From positions 5,099,576 to 5,163,575 of the forward strand of contig NW_020312858.1 in the NCBI RefSeq assembly GCF_003265705.1: 64,000 nucleotides of DNA, in the 5' to 3' direction. The position numbers and the translations under genes were made by a program. Source of the DNA: Callorhinus ursinus. Taxonomy: Eukaryota > Chordata > Mammalia > Carnivora > Otariidae. The notes below the pieces were generated by a model. That model searched no databases, was not told where the DNA came from, and saw nothing but the letters and a program-made list of their open reading frames with translations. Below are positions 11,070-22,104 of this stretch, one piece after another (positions within the stretch are counted from its first letter, which is position 1; every line of letters starts with the position of its first letter).

Positions 11070-11215
11070 CTGAGAGATTTACTGTACAACATAAATTCCA
11101 TGAGTCCAGGGACTGGGTCTGTTTCCATCATGGATCCCCAGTTTCTAACACATTCCCTGGCACATAGTAGGCATTCAGTGAGTACTTTTGGAGAGACGGG
11201 TGGATGGACAGACAG
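11070..11215 (+). mobile_element. L2 3' end
   Basis: Blocks 'AATTCCATGAGTCCAGGGAC', 'TCCCTGGCACATAGTAGGCA' and 'TTCAGTGAGTACTTTTGGA' follow the L2 terminus. A short GGAT run (11201-11230) follows. Confidence 0.8.
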
Positions 11216-11227
11216 AGGATGGATGGA

Positions 11228-11330
11228 TGGCATTTGCACTGAATCTTAAAGGATGAGTAGATGTTCACCAGGCACTCCAGGATAAAGGAACATCATAGTC
11301 AAAAATACAGAGTTCTGCAAAAACATGCCT
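11228..11330 (-). mobile_element. L2 fragment
   Basis: 'GAATCTTAAAGGATGAGTAG' and 'CAGGCACTCCAGGATAAAGG' match the reversed L2 3' UTR. It is a separate piece in the opposite direction from the preceding L2 end. Confidence 0.55.
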
Positions 11331-11374
11331 CCATGTTAGGGGAGCATTTAGGACACCCATTCCTTTGTTTAAAA

Positions 11375-11383
11375 GCTATGCCT

Positions 11384-11425
<42 letters not shown>

Positions 11426-11855
11426 ATATATAGATAGATAGTGAGATGATGGAATATTACTCAGCCAACAAAAGAATGGAATCTTGCCATTTGCAACAAC
11501 ATGGATGGAACTAGAGGGTATTATGCTAAGCTAAATTAAGTCAGAGAAAAACAAATACCATATGATTTTACCCTATGTGGAATTTAAGAAACAAAACATG
11601 AACACAAGGGAAGGGAAGGAAAAATAAAATAAGATGAAAACAGAGGGATGCAAACCATAAGAGACTCTTAACTCTAGGGAACTGAAGGTTGCTGAAGGGG
11701 AGGTGGGTGGGGGATGGGGTAATTGGGTGATGGGCATTAAGGAGGGCACGTGATGTAACGAGCACTGGGTGTTACATGCAACTAATGAATCACTAAATTC
11801 TACCACTGAAACTAATAATACACTATGTTAACTAACTTGAAATTAAAAAATCTAC
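11375..11855 (+). mobile_element. 5'-truncated L1, 3' UTR
   Basis: Starts in a (CA)n tract (11385-11423) and runs through 'GGAATATTACTCAGCCA', 'AACATGGATGGAACTAG' and 'AAACCATAAGAGACTCTTAA' to the CACTGGGTGTTACA end block and an A tail. This is the carnivore L1 terminus. Confidence 0.9.
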
Positions 11856-12097
11856 AGCTGCTTAGAAAGCGTTTCCTTCTGTGAAGGCATTATCTGCCTC
11901 CCTGTAAATTCCACTCTCCTCCTACTTTTGCCCTTTGATGGGACAACAAAAATCTAATTTCTCTTTCCTATCACAGTCCTTCAGATATTTGATGACATGT
12001 CCCCTTCCCCCAAACTTAAAAATCGCTGGTGTCTTGTCAATGCCCCTGAAAGATTTTCATCCAGGGAGGTTTTGACATGACATTAGATTTTAAGTCC

Positions 12098-12265
12098 TCA
12101 GATTAAGAGTGTAGGATACAGGGTTGGGCAGTAACTTTAGTGTCCTCCAGATCTGGGTTCAGATTTTGACATGACCAGTTGTGTGACTTGGGGTAAGTAA
12201 CCAGTCTTCCCTGAACCACGTTCTTCATCTGTGGAATGAAAGGCATAATGCTGATTTCACTGGAA
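12098..12265 (+). mobile_element. MIR
   Basis: 'CAGATCTGGGTTCAGATTTT', then 'GTTGTGTGACTTGGGGTAAG' and 'TCTTCATCTGTGGAATGAAA', match the MIR order. The stretches 11856-12097 and 12266-12606 show nothing recognisable. Confidence 0.8.
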
Positions 12266-12606
12266 GTGCCAGTGGGCATATAATCAAGTTCATTCTCTTC
12301 CACTGAACTTACTGAACTTTTGCCCACCATGTTCCTGCTAAGCCACATCCCTCTGACATACCTTCCTCCCCCCGGGACTCGTGAGCTTTCATTCTAGAAC
12401 AAGGATGAGACCAGATAAATATCCATGTCACCCAGGCCACTGAACAGAAGTTAGTCCACAGGAGACCACCCTGGTCTCCCTCCCTCCAGCAGCTCAAAGT
12501 TAAGCAGCCATCCTTGCTCCTACAAAAGCAGGAAGTACTGCTCACTGGTTCACCTGCTGAGCAAAGGGACTGATTACCCAAGAAAGGGAAGTGTCGCCCA
12601 CAGAAA

Positions 12607-13015
12607 TCAATACAGATAAGGCTTTGAAAGGGTTGGCTGGCTGCACAGGATTAGATATTGATCTCGCTTGTTTTCCCAGTTATTGCTCTGTTCACCACCT
12701 ATGGAGGCCACTTCTAATTTCCTTCTAATACCAAACAAGACAAGAGAACTCAGCCCAGAGCAGGCTAGGTACATGATGGTTGCAGGAATTCCCAGTATCC
12801 CTAAGAAAACCACAAACACAGGGTAAGAGATCCCTCCAACAGTGCATGACAATTTGTGATTGAGTGGAGGGTTAAAACAGAACTGGACACACAGACTGAA
12901 CTTGGTATGAAAGCCAATCTTCAGCTGCCCCACGGAACTCTGAGATGTCCAGGAAAAATCAGGAGGAGGGGAGAAGGCATATACATAAATGTCTGTTGAT
13001 CCTCTGGGAAATCCT
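12607..13015 (-). other. Unexplained open frame with a membrane-like segment
   Basis: The minus strand is open for about 130 codons here. The longer frame to 13167 adds antisense L1 sequence. The predicted peptide has a strongly hydrophobic stretch (about 36 residues, starting GISYPVFVVFLGILG) followed by a basic IRRKLE motif, like a transmembrane segment with a cytoplasmic anchor. An AG acceptor-like site (TTCATTAGCAG on the minus strand) lies at its upstream edge. No family is recognised. It could be an exon, a processed pseudogene fragment or chance. Confidence 0.15.
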
Positions 13016-13029
13016 GCTAATGAAAATTT

Positions 13030-13300
13030 AGTGCATAAAAATAAGAGAACATTGCTTTGCCTACCAAATTGGAAAAGGTTTTTTTCCCTTAATGATAACA
13101 CTGAGTGATGGCAAGTGTTCAAGGAAATGAAAGGAGTGAATAACTTTTCTGGAGGGCAATCTGACAATACATTTCAAAAGCTGTAAAATTCAACATACAC
13201 TTTGAACCAGTAATTCCACTGTCAGGAATCGATCTGGAAAATGTAATTAAGAATGTGTGCGGGACTTTGCTACAAGTTAAAAGGCACATGTCCCCTCTTG
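13030..13300 (+). mobile_element. Old L1 (L1M) 3' UTR fragment
   Basis: 'GGAGGGCAATCTGACAATAC', 'TTTGAACCAGTAATTCCACT' and 'AGGAATCGATCTGGA' are diverged L1M 3' UTR blocks. Confidence 0.7.
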
Positions 13301-13454
13301 GAACACAGATTGGGGTGGAAGGAAGGTTGGCTGTGAAGCCCAGGATGGAGTAGGACCTGCAATGAGCAGTTCCCAGATGCTGTGCAGTGGAGGGTCCAGA
13401 TCTGCCACAGAGAAAAACCGTATCAAGGCCAAGAGATCCCTGGCTAGTTGATAA

Positions 13455-13840
13455 TCATGTGGCTATCACTGTGTTAGGCCCATGGAGAGGACCCCATCCT
13501 TACCCTAGAAGTGTTCACTTTATAAAAGGGGCCATGGGCAATGAAATGGGAATGTATACCATCTTCTATGAGAAACCATGGAAGATCAGAGGGATGCAAA
13601 GAACAAGGGGGTTAATTCTACACAATGGGTAAGGCTGCATCAGGGTGTGACTCATGAACTGAGTCTTGAAAGTAATATTTAGCAAAGGAGACAAGTAGGG
13701 GAAGAACATTCCAAGGTATAAGAAAACATTCGTGAAGTGCATGTGTACAGGGAAGGGATGAGAGGTAGACCTAGAGAGAGAGAGAAAAAAATCACAGGGG
13801 CCCCTAAGAGCCACAGTGAGGAAGCTGGGTCGCAGGACCC
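13455..13840 (-). mobile_element. L2 3' UTR fragment
   Basis: 'ACTGAGTCTTGAAAGTAATA', 'GGGGAAGAACATTCCAAGG' and 'CGTGAAGTGCATGTGTACAG' follow the reversed L2 3' region. Confidence 0.65.
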
Positions 13841-14815
13841 AAGCGAGGATCCCAATGCAAGGAAACTTGAAAGCTGAAACAGTGGCTCATGTTTTCTTTA
13901 AAAACAAAGTCAAATGCCTTGAACTTCTGACCCAGGTCTTCTTGCTGCCTGTCTCCTCATGACATTCCTTCAAAAATAAAATATATTTAAAAGCTCAAGT
14001 GGTGAAAAATTCGTGCAGAATCTCTCTTACTTCCAGAACCATTTGAGACTGCTTTGGTTAGAAAATCTAACTCTTACCAATCTGCTTTACTTTTATCATC
14101 TTGCAGGGATGGGCCCCCTCTCATCTTTGCAGCCAATATTCTAGGAGACATAATCACTGAGCCTACCTATTCTACTATTGGTAAGACAACCTTCTAGAGA
14201 AATCTGGTTTTCTTCTGTAGACAGAAATTGGTCATTGGTTACATAAGATCAGGATTCATCCCTGGTTATTTAAGCTCATGTAGAAGCAGTCCCTAATACC
14301 ATGTGAGAGTCAGGGTCGATAAAAAGAGTCTGGACAGCTAAGATTATAATTTTCAGTGGGGGAACAAAACAGGAAATGTTCTAGCCATCTTTCTCTTTAA
14401 CTTGTATTTTAGTAATTCAATATAGATATAGTAATTCAACATAGATCTACCAGCTACAGAGGGCAAAAAAAACAAAGATAAACATTCTCTTATAAATTGA
14501 TAACATGGTTTTGTTGTCACATACTACGTATTTATTGTATAACTGTCCCTGCTATGAAGTCATTGACAAAAGAAATAACTTAAGTGATTCCCAAACCAAA
14601 GCCATTCTTTTGGTAGCTGCTTCCCAATAGTATCTACTAATAGCCATAATCATTAAAGCAAGTGACCACAATTATTCCCCCCGCCCCGTGTCCATGTCCT
14701 TTTTCAATGACTCTCAAGCTCTACCATCAGGAGGTAGAGTCTACTCTTTTACTCTTAAAATCCAGATTGGCCTCGGAACTTTCATGATCAAAGGAATATT
14801 GGAGAAGAAGTCAGG
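13841..14815. other. AT-rich unique DNA, possible LTR trace at its end
   Basis: No gene signal. Around 14690-14815 a block ('CCATGTCC...TTGGCCTCGGAACTTTC') resembles diverged LTR sequence but is too weak to name. Confidence 0.4.
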
Positions 14816-15090
14816 TGTCAACAAAGTCTAAGTAGGAACCTAGATGTCGACCCCCCACTTACTATTAATAAGGCAGCATCCCTCCACCCCTTAATGGAAA
14901 GGTATCAGAAAAAGTCAGCTAAAACAGAGTTAAATAAGATCCAGAGAAGATCCAGAGTCTCCTAATACCCAAAATGTCCTGGTTTCAATACAAAGTAAAT
15001 CATAACAAGAACCAAGTATCTAAATGAAAAAAAGACAACTGATAGATGCCAACAATAAGAGGTAGAAGAATTATCCAATAAGAATTTTAA

Positions 15091-15291
15091 GATTTATTTG
15101 TTTCTTTTTAAAGAGAGTGTGTGTGTGAACATGCAAGCAGGGGGAAATGCAGATGGAGAGAGAGAATCCTCAAGCTGACTCCCCGCTGAGCAGGGAGCCC
15201 AACTCAGGGCTCGATCCCAGGACCCTGAGATCATGACCTGAGCTGAAATCAAGAGTTGGATGCTTTACTGACTGAGCCACCCAGGCACCCC
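15091..15291 (-). mobile_element. Can-SINE, older subtype, with unusually long TSD
   Basis: Direct repeats at 15067-15090 and 15292-15315 are 24 bp long with one mismatch. The body carries the older 'AAATCAAGAGTTGGATGC' variant. Confidence 0.92.
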
Positions 15292-16126
15292 AGAATTATC
15301 CAAAAAGAATTTTAAAGTAACCATAATAAAAATGTTTCTATGAGCAATTATGAACAGATATGAAACAAATGGAAAAATAAAAGTCTTAGAAAAAAAATAA
15401 AAGAAATAAAGATGAACTGAATGGAGGTTTTAGAACTAAATAAAATAACTGAAGTTTTAACAACTCAGTAGGTGGTCTCAACAGAATAGAAGGAAGAAAG
15501 AGAATTAGTGGACTGAAAAGCATAAAAGTAGAAATTACCCAATCTGGACGACAGAGAGACAAATAGCTGAGAAAAAAAATGGAGGGCTCAGAGACTTTGG
15601 GTACTTTAACACAAGATCTAACATTTGTGTTGAGTCCAGAAAAGAGAGGATAAAGAGCAAGGCCAAAAAAGTACTCAAAGAAATAACAGCTGAAAACTTT
15701 CCAAATATGGCAAAAGACAGAACCGTGCAGATTCAAGAAGTTGAGCAAATCCTGAACAACTTGAATGATGGTGGATTTCTCATTAGAAACAATGGAAGCC
15801 AGAAGAAAGTGGCACATCTTTTAAGCTCTGAAAGATGTCTTATCCAGTGAAAACATACTTTAAGAATGAAGGAGAAATCAAGACTTTTCAGATGAAGGAA
15901 AACTAAGAATTTCTCACCAGCAGACCCACCCAAAAAGAACAGCTAAGGAAAGTTCTAGAAATAGAAATGAAATGATTTAAAAAGGGAACCTTGGAACATC
16001 AGCAAAGAAGAATGTGGGTAATTACAATAGACTTTCCTTCTCTTGAGCTTTCTAATTATGTTTGATAGTTGAAGGAAAAATTGTAAAATCATGAACAGGA
16101 CTTGTATAATAAAAACCACAAACCCC

Positions 16127-16311
16127 TGGGGCGCCTGGGTGGCTCAGTCGGTTGGGCGTCTGCCTTCAGCTCGGGTCATGGTCCTAGGGTCCTGGGATTG
16201 AGTCCCGCATTGGGCTCCCTGCTCCGTGGGGAGCGTGCTTCTTCCTCTGCCTCTGCCTTTCTGTCTCTCATGAATAAATAAAAACTAAGAATCTTTAAAA
16301 AACAAAACAAA
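16127..16311 (+). mobile_element. Can-SINE
   Basis: The head is preserved, and the tail ends ATGAATAAATAAAAAC rather than CAAATAAATAAA. Imperfect TSD CCACAAACCCCTG / CTACAAACCTCTG flanks it. Confidence 0.9.
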
Positions 16312-16406
16312 ACTACAAACCTCTGTGAAGGAAATCAAAGATCTAAATAAATGGAAAAACACATGTTGGGTTGGAATATTCAACACTGTAAAACTGAATT
16401 GTCCTC

Positions 16407-16601
16407 GGGCGCCTGGGTGGCTCAGTTGGTTGGGCGACTGCCTTCGGCTCAGGTCATGATCCTGGAGTCCCGGGATCGAGTCCCGCATTGAGCTCCCTGC
16501 TCGGCGAGGAGCCTGCTTCTCCCTCTGGCCCTCCCCCATCTCATGTACTCTCTCTCTCTCATTCTCGCTCTCTCAAATAAATAAATCTTTAAAAAAAAGT
16601 G
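16407..16601 (+). mobile_element. Can-SINE with 16 bp TSD
   Basis: TSD AAACTGAATTGTCCTC (16391-16406) and AAACTTAATTGTCCTC (16602-16617) differ at one base. Confidence 0.92.
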
Positions 16602-17769
16602 AAACTTAATTGTCCTCAAACTGATATACAGGTTTAATGCAGTTACTATCAAAATCCCATCAAGACCTTTTGTGTATATAGAGATAAGAGTATTCTAAAA
16701 TTTATATGAAAATGCAAAGGCATAATAACTAAAACATTTTGAAAAAGACTAAAGTGGGATGAACTCGTATGCAATTTCAAGACATATTATATAGTTACAT
16801 TCATCACTACAGTATAGAATTGGCAGAAGGGTAAATGAAACAGATCAAATATTAGAACAAGGAAGCCCCAAACAGACCCACACAAATAAGCCCAACTGAT
16901 TTTTGACAAAGTGCAATTCAATGGGAAAAAAAATAAAGCCTTCCAACAAAGTATTCTGGAGCAATTGAGCATTCATAGACAAAAGAAAAATGAATCTTGA
17001 CCTAATTCTCACAACTCAGATGAAAATTAACTTAAGATGGAGAACAGACTTATTTAACAGAAAACATAAAGCTAAAAAATTTTTATAGAAGAATATCTTC
17101 TGAATCCACAAGTAGGCAGAGTTCTTAGACCTGACCTCAAAAGCATGATCCATAAAAACGAAATATTGATAGACTGGACTTCATTGAAATTAAATGCTTC
17201 TGCTCTGTGCAAGACCAAGTGAAGAGGATTAAAACACAGGTTAGAGAATGGGAGAAAATATTTGCAAAACACATATCGGAGACTGGTATCTAAAATACAT
17301 ATAAAGAATTCTTTCAAAATCGACAGTAAGGAGGGAAAAAAGGCAATACCATTAGAAAATGGGCAGAGGACATGAGACATTTCACTTAGAAGATATATAG
17401 TTGCACATAAAAAGATGTTTAACATTATTAGCCACTAGGGAAACAAATTAAAATATCACTACACATCTATTGGAATGACTCAATTTTTTTTAAGTGACAC
17501 CACCAGATTCCAGGGAGGATGTAAAGAAACAGGATCATGCATATACTGCTGATGGGAATGTAAAATGATCTGGCCACTCTGGAAAACAATTTAGCAGTTT
17601 CTCTTAAAAAAAAAAAAAATCTAAACGTGGCAGTGCCATACAACTCAGGTATTATGCTCCTGGGCACTTATCCAAGAGAAATGAAAGCTTGACATTCACA
17701 CAAGCATCTATATACAAGTGTTTATGGAGGTTTTACTCATAATGACCAAAAATCGGAAGCAATGATCTT

Positions 17770-18090
17770 GACCAGATCAGTGCCTGTATCCTGGTTGCAG
17801 TGTTAGACCACAGTTTCCTAAGGTAACACCACAGGAGGAAACTGCTGGAAGATGAAAGACCATGTCAAACAAGACAAGCCATCCCAGCTGAAGTCATTTT
17901 GCATTAACCAGCTCCCCACCAACCTGGCAGGCAGACCACCCCAGACACAGGACTGAGCCCAGCAGAGACCAGAAGAAATGCCCACTTGGGCCTTGCATCC
18001 CTGCTAATTGTGAGCTAAGTAAATAGCTGTTGATTCGAGACACTGAAGTTTTGGGTGCTTTGTTACATAGTAAAAGCTAACCGATAAAAG
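17770..18090 (+). mobile_element. MaLR LTR (MLT1-like)
   Basis: Ends with 'CTAAGTAAATAGCTGTTGAT', 'CACTGAAGTTTTGGGTGCTT' and 'TGTTACATAGTAAAAGCTAA', a diverged MLT1 terminus. The first 100 bp may still be L1 3' UTR. Confidence 0.6.
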
Positions 18091-18281
18091 TCAACATATT
18101 GACATTTTTTGAAACCAACTTACCTTGGAAGTTTCCCTAGAAAGTTATTTTGTTTAAAGTTAGATGCTTTGTAACATTTTTTGTTTGAATTGGGCATTGA
18201 GTAAGCCCTATTTGTAAATCATCTAGGCTAAAATGCCTACCAAGCTAGAACTCTTCCAAGTTGAAGTCTGAATCTGAATTT
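18091..18281. other. Unique AT-rich spacer
   Basis: Nothing recognised between the LTR and the next SINE. Confidence 0.4.
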
Positions 18282-18455
18282 TTTTAAAGATTTTATTTAT
18301 TTGAAATAGTGAGACAGAGCGCGAGTAGAAGATAGGTGGAGAGGGAGAAGCAGGCTCCCCGCTAAGCAGGGAACCCAACACGGGGCTCGATCCCAGGACC
18401 CTGGGACCATGACCTGAGCCAAAGGCAGACGCTTAACCAACTGGGCCACCCAGGG
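18282..18455 (-). mobile_element. Can-SINE
   Basis: Minus-strand SINE: TTTTTTTAAAGATTTTATTTA tail at left, GGGCTCGATCCCAGGACCC middle and GGGCCACCCAGG head at right. Confidence 0.92.
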
Positions 18456-18589
18456 ACTGAATGTTTAACACACACTCCCCACCACCAGTACCACTACCAC
18501 GTGCTTCTGATAGTTACGTTTATGAACTACAGCCTCATCCAGGGACTTAAAGTCCCTGAGAGCCCTCGACCTGTTGGTTTGATAACTAA

Positions 18590-18970
18590 GGAGCTCCCCA
18601 AATGAAATCTAAACTGGCCCCCTATAAACAGAGGGCAGGAAGAGACCAAGAAAAGAGGCCACTCCAGGTGGGTAGGTGACAGGTTCAAAAAGCAAGGGCA
18701 CTTACTCAGCAGGCTTATCTTGGGTGGCCACAGGGTCAGCACCTGCCTGCCAGAATCTTAATGGTATACAGAGAGGTCTTGATGGGGCTCAATCACTTAT
18801 GCCATCCAGATGGTCTCAACACCACATTGCTCCCTCCAGGCTATGTCCTTGAAAACGGCTCCCACTGTGCGAAGGATAGGTAGAATGTACATTCCAAGAA
18901 TGGAGAGGGCATGTGGAACCTCCCACCTGGGTCCAGCTCTGGGGTCAACCAGTACTCACAACCTCTCGAT
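18590..18970. repeat. Diverged dispersed repeat, copy A (partner at 22105)
   Basis: Collinear with 22105-22506. Shared blocks include 'AGAGGGCAGG', 'AAGCAAGGG', 'GGTCTCAACA', 'TGCTCCCTC', 'TCCTTGAAAA', 'GGCTCCCACTGTG' and 'GTACATTCCAAG'. Identity by eye is about 70-75%. It could be a solo LTR of an unnamed family or a local duplication. Confidence 0.6.
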
Positions 18971-20160
18971 GACCTCCAGCATCGGGGGTTATTGAGAGAG
19001 GTCTACCCTGGCTCCCTTGTTCCCTGGGTGGGGTAACACTGAGGTGTGTTCTACACCAGCCCCCAGAGTTCCCATGGTGCTAACTTTCCCGACCACACAC
19101 CCTTTACGACCTACCCTCCCCTCCCTAACCCACTTCCCCTCCCCTCCTGGTGCTTCCTGGTGTCACCTCCTACAAACACCACCTGCCCTGGAATCCTTGT
19201 CTCAGGGTCCTCTCCTGGGAGGCCTCCTCAAAACAGATGAAAGCCAGAGATATTGAGATGATAAATATTGGTTAGATTTTAAAATGCTATCTATGTAAGT
19301 AAAAATGATTGTATTCCTACTAGGGATCAGTTTTGGTGCTAGCCCAGAAAGGGCACAGGGCAGGAGAGCTGGGGGTGGCGAGGAGGGGGAGGGAACCCAT
19401 CTCATGCATTTCTGCAGCTATGGTCCCCCCTCAGACCGAGCTGAGAGTTTAGGTGGGGGCAGGGAAGCTGGCCCACGAAAATACGGAGGAGAGACAGGAG
19501 CGCAGAATGAGAGAGGCATCAGGCCCAGCCTGGATCTCCAGATTAGGCACCCAGATTCACAGCAGGGGCAGAAGTCACCACCGACCAGGGTTTCCTGAGG
19601 TGGAGAGTCACCAAGCCTCCTGAAGGTGGCAAAGTTTATAAGGTATTTTCACCTCCACAAGAGCCTTATAGATAAATGGGAAGAGTCCTATCATCATTCA
19701 TGCCATTTCTCATGGAAGGGAACGGGGCACAGTGAGGTCCAAATTAGTACAAGTCAGAATAGAACTGGCTCGAGTCCTCCTGTAGGTCTGCATTGCCAGA
19801 GGCTTATGTGAGGGTGGAAGTCAGCCAGGACCCCATTCTGCTAGGATTTTCCTCTTAAGGATTTCAGCTAAAGGAATACCAAGGATTCCAGCTAAGGGAA
19901 TACCAAGACACTGCCCTGGTCACTGCCTGCTCTGAAGCCCGAGGGCAGGGAGTGTTTCTAGAAGGAAGGGTTCCTGAGGGCTCGGTTCCGAGCCCAGCTA
20001 AGAACGGGGACCCAGTCCCCACTTCAGTGGGATTTTCCCAACCTATCTCCTTACTTCACCTCCCAAATCCCCCGTTTTCTGCCTCCTTACCCGCACCCCT
20101 GTCTGGCTTGGCCCCTCTGCTCCCAGGGGACACTTCCTAACTCCAAGAAGCTAGAGGGAT
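18971..20160. other. GC-rich unique DNA with an LTR-like stub
   Basis: At 19150-19240 'CCTGGAATCCTTGTCTCAGG' resembles the terminus of old LTRs. Several 60-97 codon frames overlap on both strands, but composition (C/G-rich, low complexity) explains them. No exon is claimed. Confidence 0.4.
19859..19906. repeat. Tandem duplication, 2 x 24 bp
   Basis: Units 19859-19882 and 19883-19906 share the GGATT(T/C)CAGCTAA(A/G)GG pattern and differ at two bases. Confidence 0.85.
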
Positions 20161-20172
20161 AGCAGAACCCTG

Positions 20173-20208
20173 GTTCCCATAGCAACAGGGCCAGGTTCAC
20201 AAGGCAAC
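20173..20208 (+). promoter_or_regulatory. Two tandem RFX-type X-box-like motifs
   Basis: GTTCCCATAGCAAC (20173-20186) and GTTCACAAGGCAAC (20195-20208) both resemble the inverted-repeat X-box (GTTNCC-like half, GGNAAC-like half) bound by RFX factors. Their starts are 22 bp apart. Sequence match only. Confidence 0.35.
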
Positions 20209-20314
20209 AAGGTTTTGCCTTTGTAGTCAGCTCCAGTATAACTGTCAGTGTGGCCAAGGCAATTTCAGGTCAGCCTATGAGGTTAATTTGTCTGCAGCGT
20301 TCTCTGCACAGAAG

Positions 20315-20326
20315 CCCGCCCCGCCC
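20315..20326 (+). promoter_or_regulatory. GC box (Sp1/KLF-like)
   Basis: CCCGCCCCGCCC in a locally GC-rich stretch, 107 bp downstream of the X-box-like pair. There is no TATA box or CpG island around it. Confidence 0.3.
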
Positions 20327-21002
20327 GACACCCCAGCATGGAAGAAAACATTAAGTCATCAGCCCAACCAACACTAGTAATCCAGGACCAAATCCAGTGT
20401 TGAGTTTCCCCACTCAAACTTGGGGAAGCCAGCCCAGTTAAACGGTACATGGTCTGCTAATCAGTGCACAATCGCTGAACAGGTCCTGGGCAGCATCCGA
20501 GGGCACATGGGGACTTCCAGTATGAGCCAGCACATGCTGATAGACACTACAGCAGGCGTGCTCGCCAAGCCTCTCCCTCAGCCCCATCCCCGGGTTAAGG
20601 GTAGTGGACAAGAAGGGGAAGCATAGGAACCAGCTCCAAGGAGGGAATCTGGGAATGGGACCCACACAGTGGCTGGTTGTCAGGAAACACTGTGTTCCCT
20701 GTATTCCTCTCCCAGCTCAGAGGGAGTTTTGACAACCTCTTTGGGACCTGCCAGAGCACAGTCCTGCTGGGCAATAGTGGTCTGCCCAGTCGGAAGGCTC
20801 TACCCCCGCCTGAGCCCTCTCCTGCTTCCTCAAAGGTCTCCCTTTAGAATGAGCCAGCTCTGTGGATAGACAACGAGGGCCTCTTCATTGCCGGAAGCTT
20901 AATTAGAAGACCCTTCATCTCTGGCACTGCACCTGCAGAAGCCCTAGAAAACACCTGCTCCACCACTCCACAGCTGAAGCCCGGGATGCCTGCGGGTGTG
21001 AC

Positions 21003-21044
21003 ATGGCCGAGGGGAGCCTGGCGCAGGTCCCTGCCCGTGTCCAG
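21003..21044 (+). other. Possible tiny first coding exon (speculative)
   Basis: An ATG in fair Kozak context (GACATGG) opens 14 codons (MAEGSLAQVPARVQ) and ends exactly at a strong donor, CAG|GTGAGT (21045-21050). No downstream exon is seen in the window, so this may be chance. The surrounding 20210-21190 is otherwise unique DNA without a recognised gene. Confidence 0.12.
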
Positions 21045-21213
21045 GTGAGTGCACGCTCACGTGTGCCATGGGTGTGAACAGGTCATTTACCGCCAGCCAG
21101 AGGTAGTTAGGGTATGGCTTCCAGCATAATTTTTAGCCCACTGCATTTGGACAGCATGTTAAAATGATTATGTGGACAGCACATTCCGACATCCTTATTA
21201 AATCAAGTGGACC

Positions 21214-21324
21214 AGGGGCACCTGGCTGGCTCCGTCCGCAGAGCATCCAACTCGATCTTGGAGTTGTAAGTTCGAGCCCCACATTGGGTGTAGAGATTAA
21301 ATACAACTTAAAAAAAAAAAAGAA
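21214..21324 (+). mobile_element. Old short Can-SINE (no CT-rich segment)
   Basis: Exact TSD CAAGTGGACC at 21204-21213 and 21325-21334. The body 'AGAGCATCCAACTCGATCTT', then TTGTAAGTTCGAGCCCC with an excellent B box, ends in GTGTAGAGATTAAA plus an A tail. Confidence 0.92.
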
Positions 21325-21465
21325 CAAGTGGACCCCAAAAAGGAGTGGGAATAGCAAGTGCTACCATCTGAGCGCTCAGTGCACACCGAGAACTGCATTG
21401 AGCTGGCACCGTGTATAAGGTTATCTGAGCCTCCCCACAACCCCGCGAAGGAGGACTAGTTTTTA

Positions 21466-21670
21466 TGCTTTTGTTTTTTTTAAGATTTTATTTATTTATT
21501 TGACAGAGGGCGACACAGCGAGAGAGGGAACACAAGCAGGGGGAGTGGGAGAGGGAAAAGCAGGCTTCCTGCTGAGCAGGGAGCCCTATGTGAGGCTCGA
21601 TCCCAGGACCCTGGGATCATGACCTGAGCCAAAGGCAGACGCTTAACGACTGAGCCACCCAGGCACCCCG
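21466..21670 (-). mobile_element. Can-SINE with 17 bp TSD
   Basis: TSD AGGAGGACTAGTTTTTA (21449-21465) and AGGAGGACTAGTTCTTA (21671-21687), one mismatch. Young arctoid subtype. Confidence 0.93.
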
Positions 21671-21687
21671 AGGAGGACTAGTTCTTA

Positions 21688-22104
21688 CGGGGAAGGAAAC
21701 AAGGTCTAGCAAAGTGAAGTTACTCACCCAGGGTCAGACGGCCAGTAGGCAGTGCTGCCGGAATTTGAATGGAGAACTCTGGGACACCAAATCCCGCAGT
21801 GCTAATACCGTTCCTCACCCCCAAGCCTGGAAGCAGAAATAAAAAGCCAACTCCAAAGGCAACAGTCCATGTGCAAGCACCCAGCACAGGGGAGTCACAG
21901 GGTTGAGGAGTCAGTGAGGGGAAACGGTAGCAAGTCTGCAAGGAAAAGTGACGGGGGCCACTGAACACCTCAGTCTCTCGGAGGCAGAGCTTCTCATCAG
22001 AATGAGACTATGGCCAGGGTGGGGAGGGAGAGAGGTATAGCGTCATCCTACCTGTTGGATCTAAGCTATACGTGGAACTTCTGGGGGCTCACCCCGGGAG
22101 TTTG
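21688..22104. other. Unique DNA
   Basis: The start ('CTAGCAAAGTGAAGTTACTC', 'CCAGGGTCAGACGGCCAGTA') looks like a reversed MIR/L2 fragment to about 21780. The remainder is not recognised. Confidence 0.4.

Larger units (their letters stand above)
14820..17765 (+). mobile_element. Old L1 (L1M): ORF1 end joined to ORF2 end and 3' UTR
   Basis: The left part shows ORF1 3' blocks ('GCTGAAAACTTTCCAAATATGG', 'CATTAGAAACAATGGAAGCC', 'CAGTGAAAACATACTTTAAG'). The right part (16320 on) shows the ORF2 C-terminal and 3' UTR blocks ('GAGAATGGGAGAAAATATTTG', 'AAAATGGGCAGAGGACATGA', 'GGGAATGTAAAATGATCTGG'). The endonuclease and RT regions are missing, so the copy carries a large internal deletion or is a HAL1-like derivative. 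Three SINEs lie inside. All frames are broken. Confidence 0.85.
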
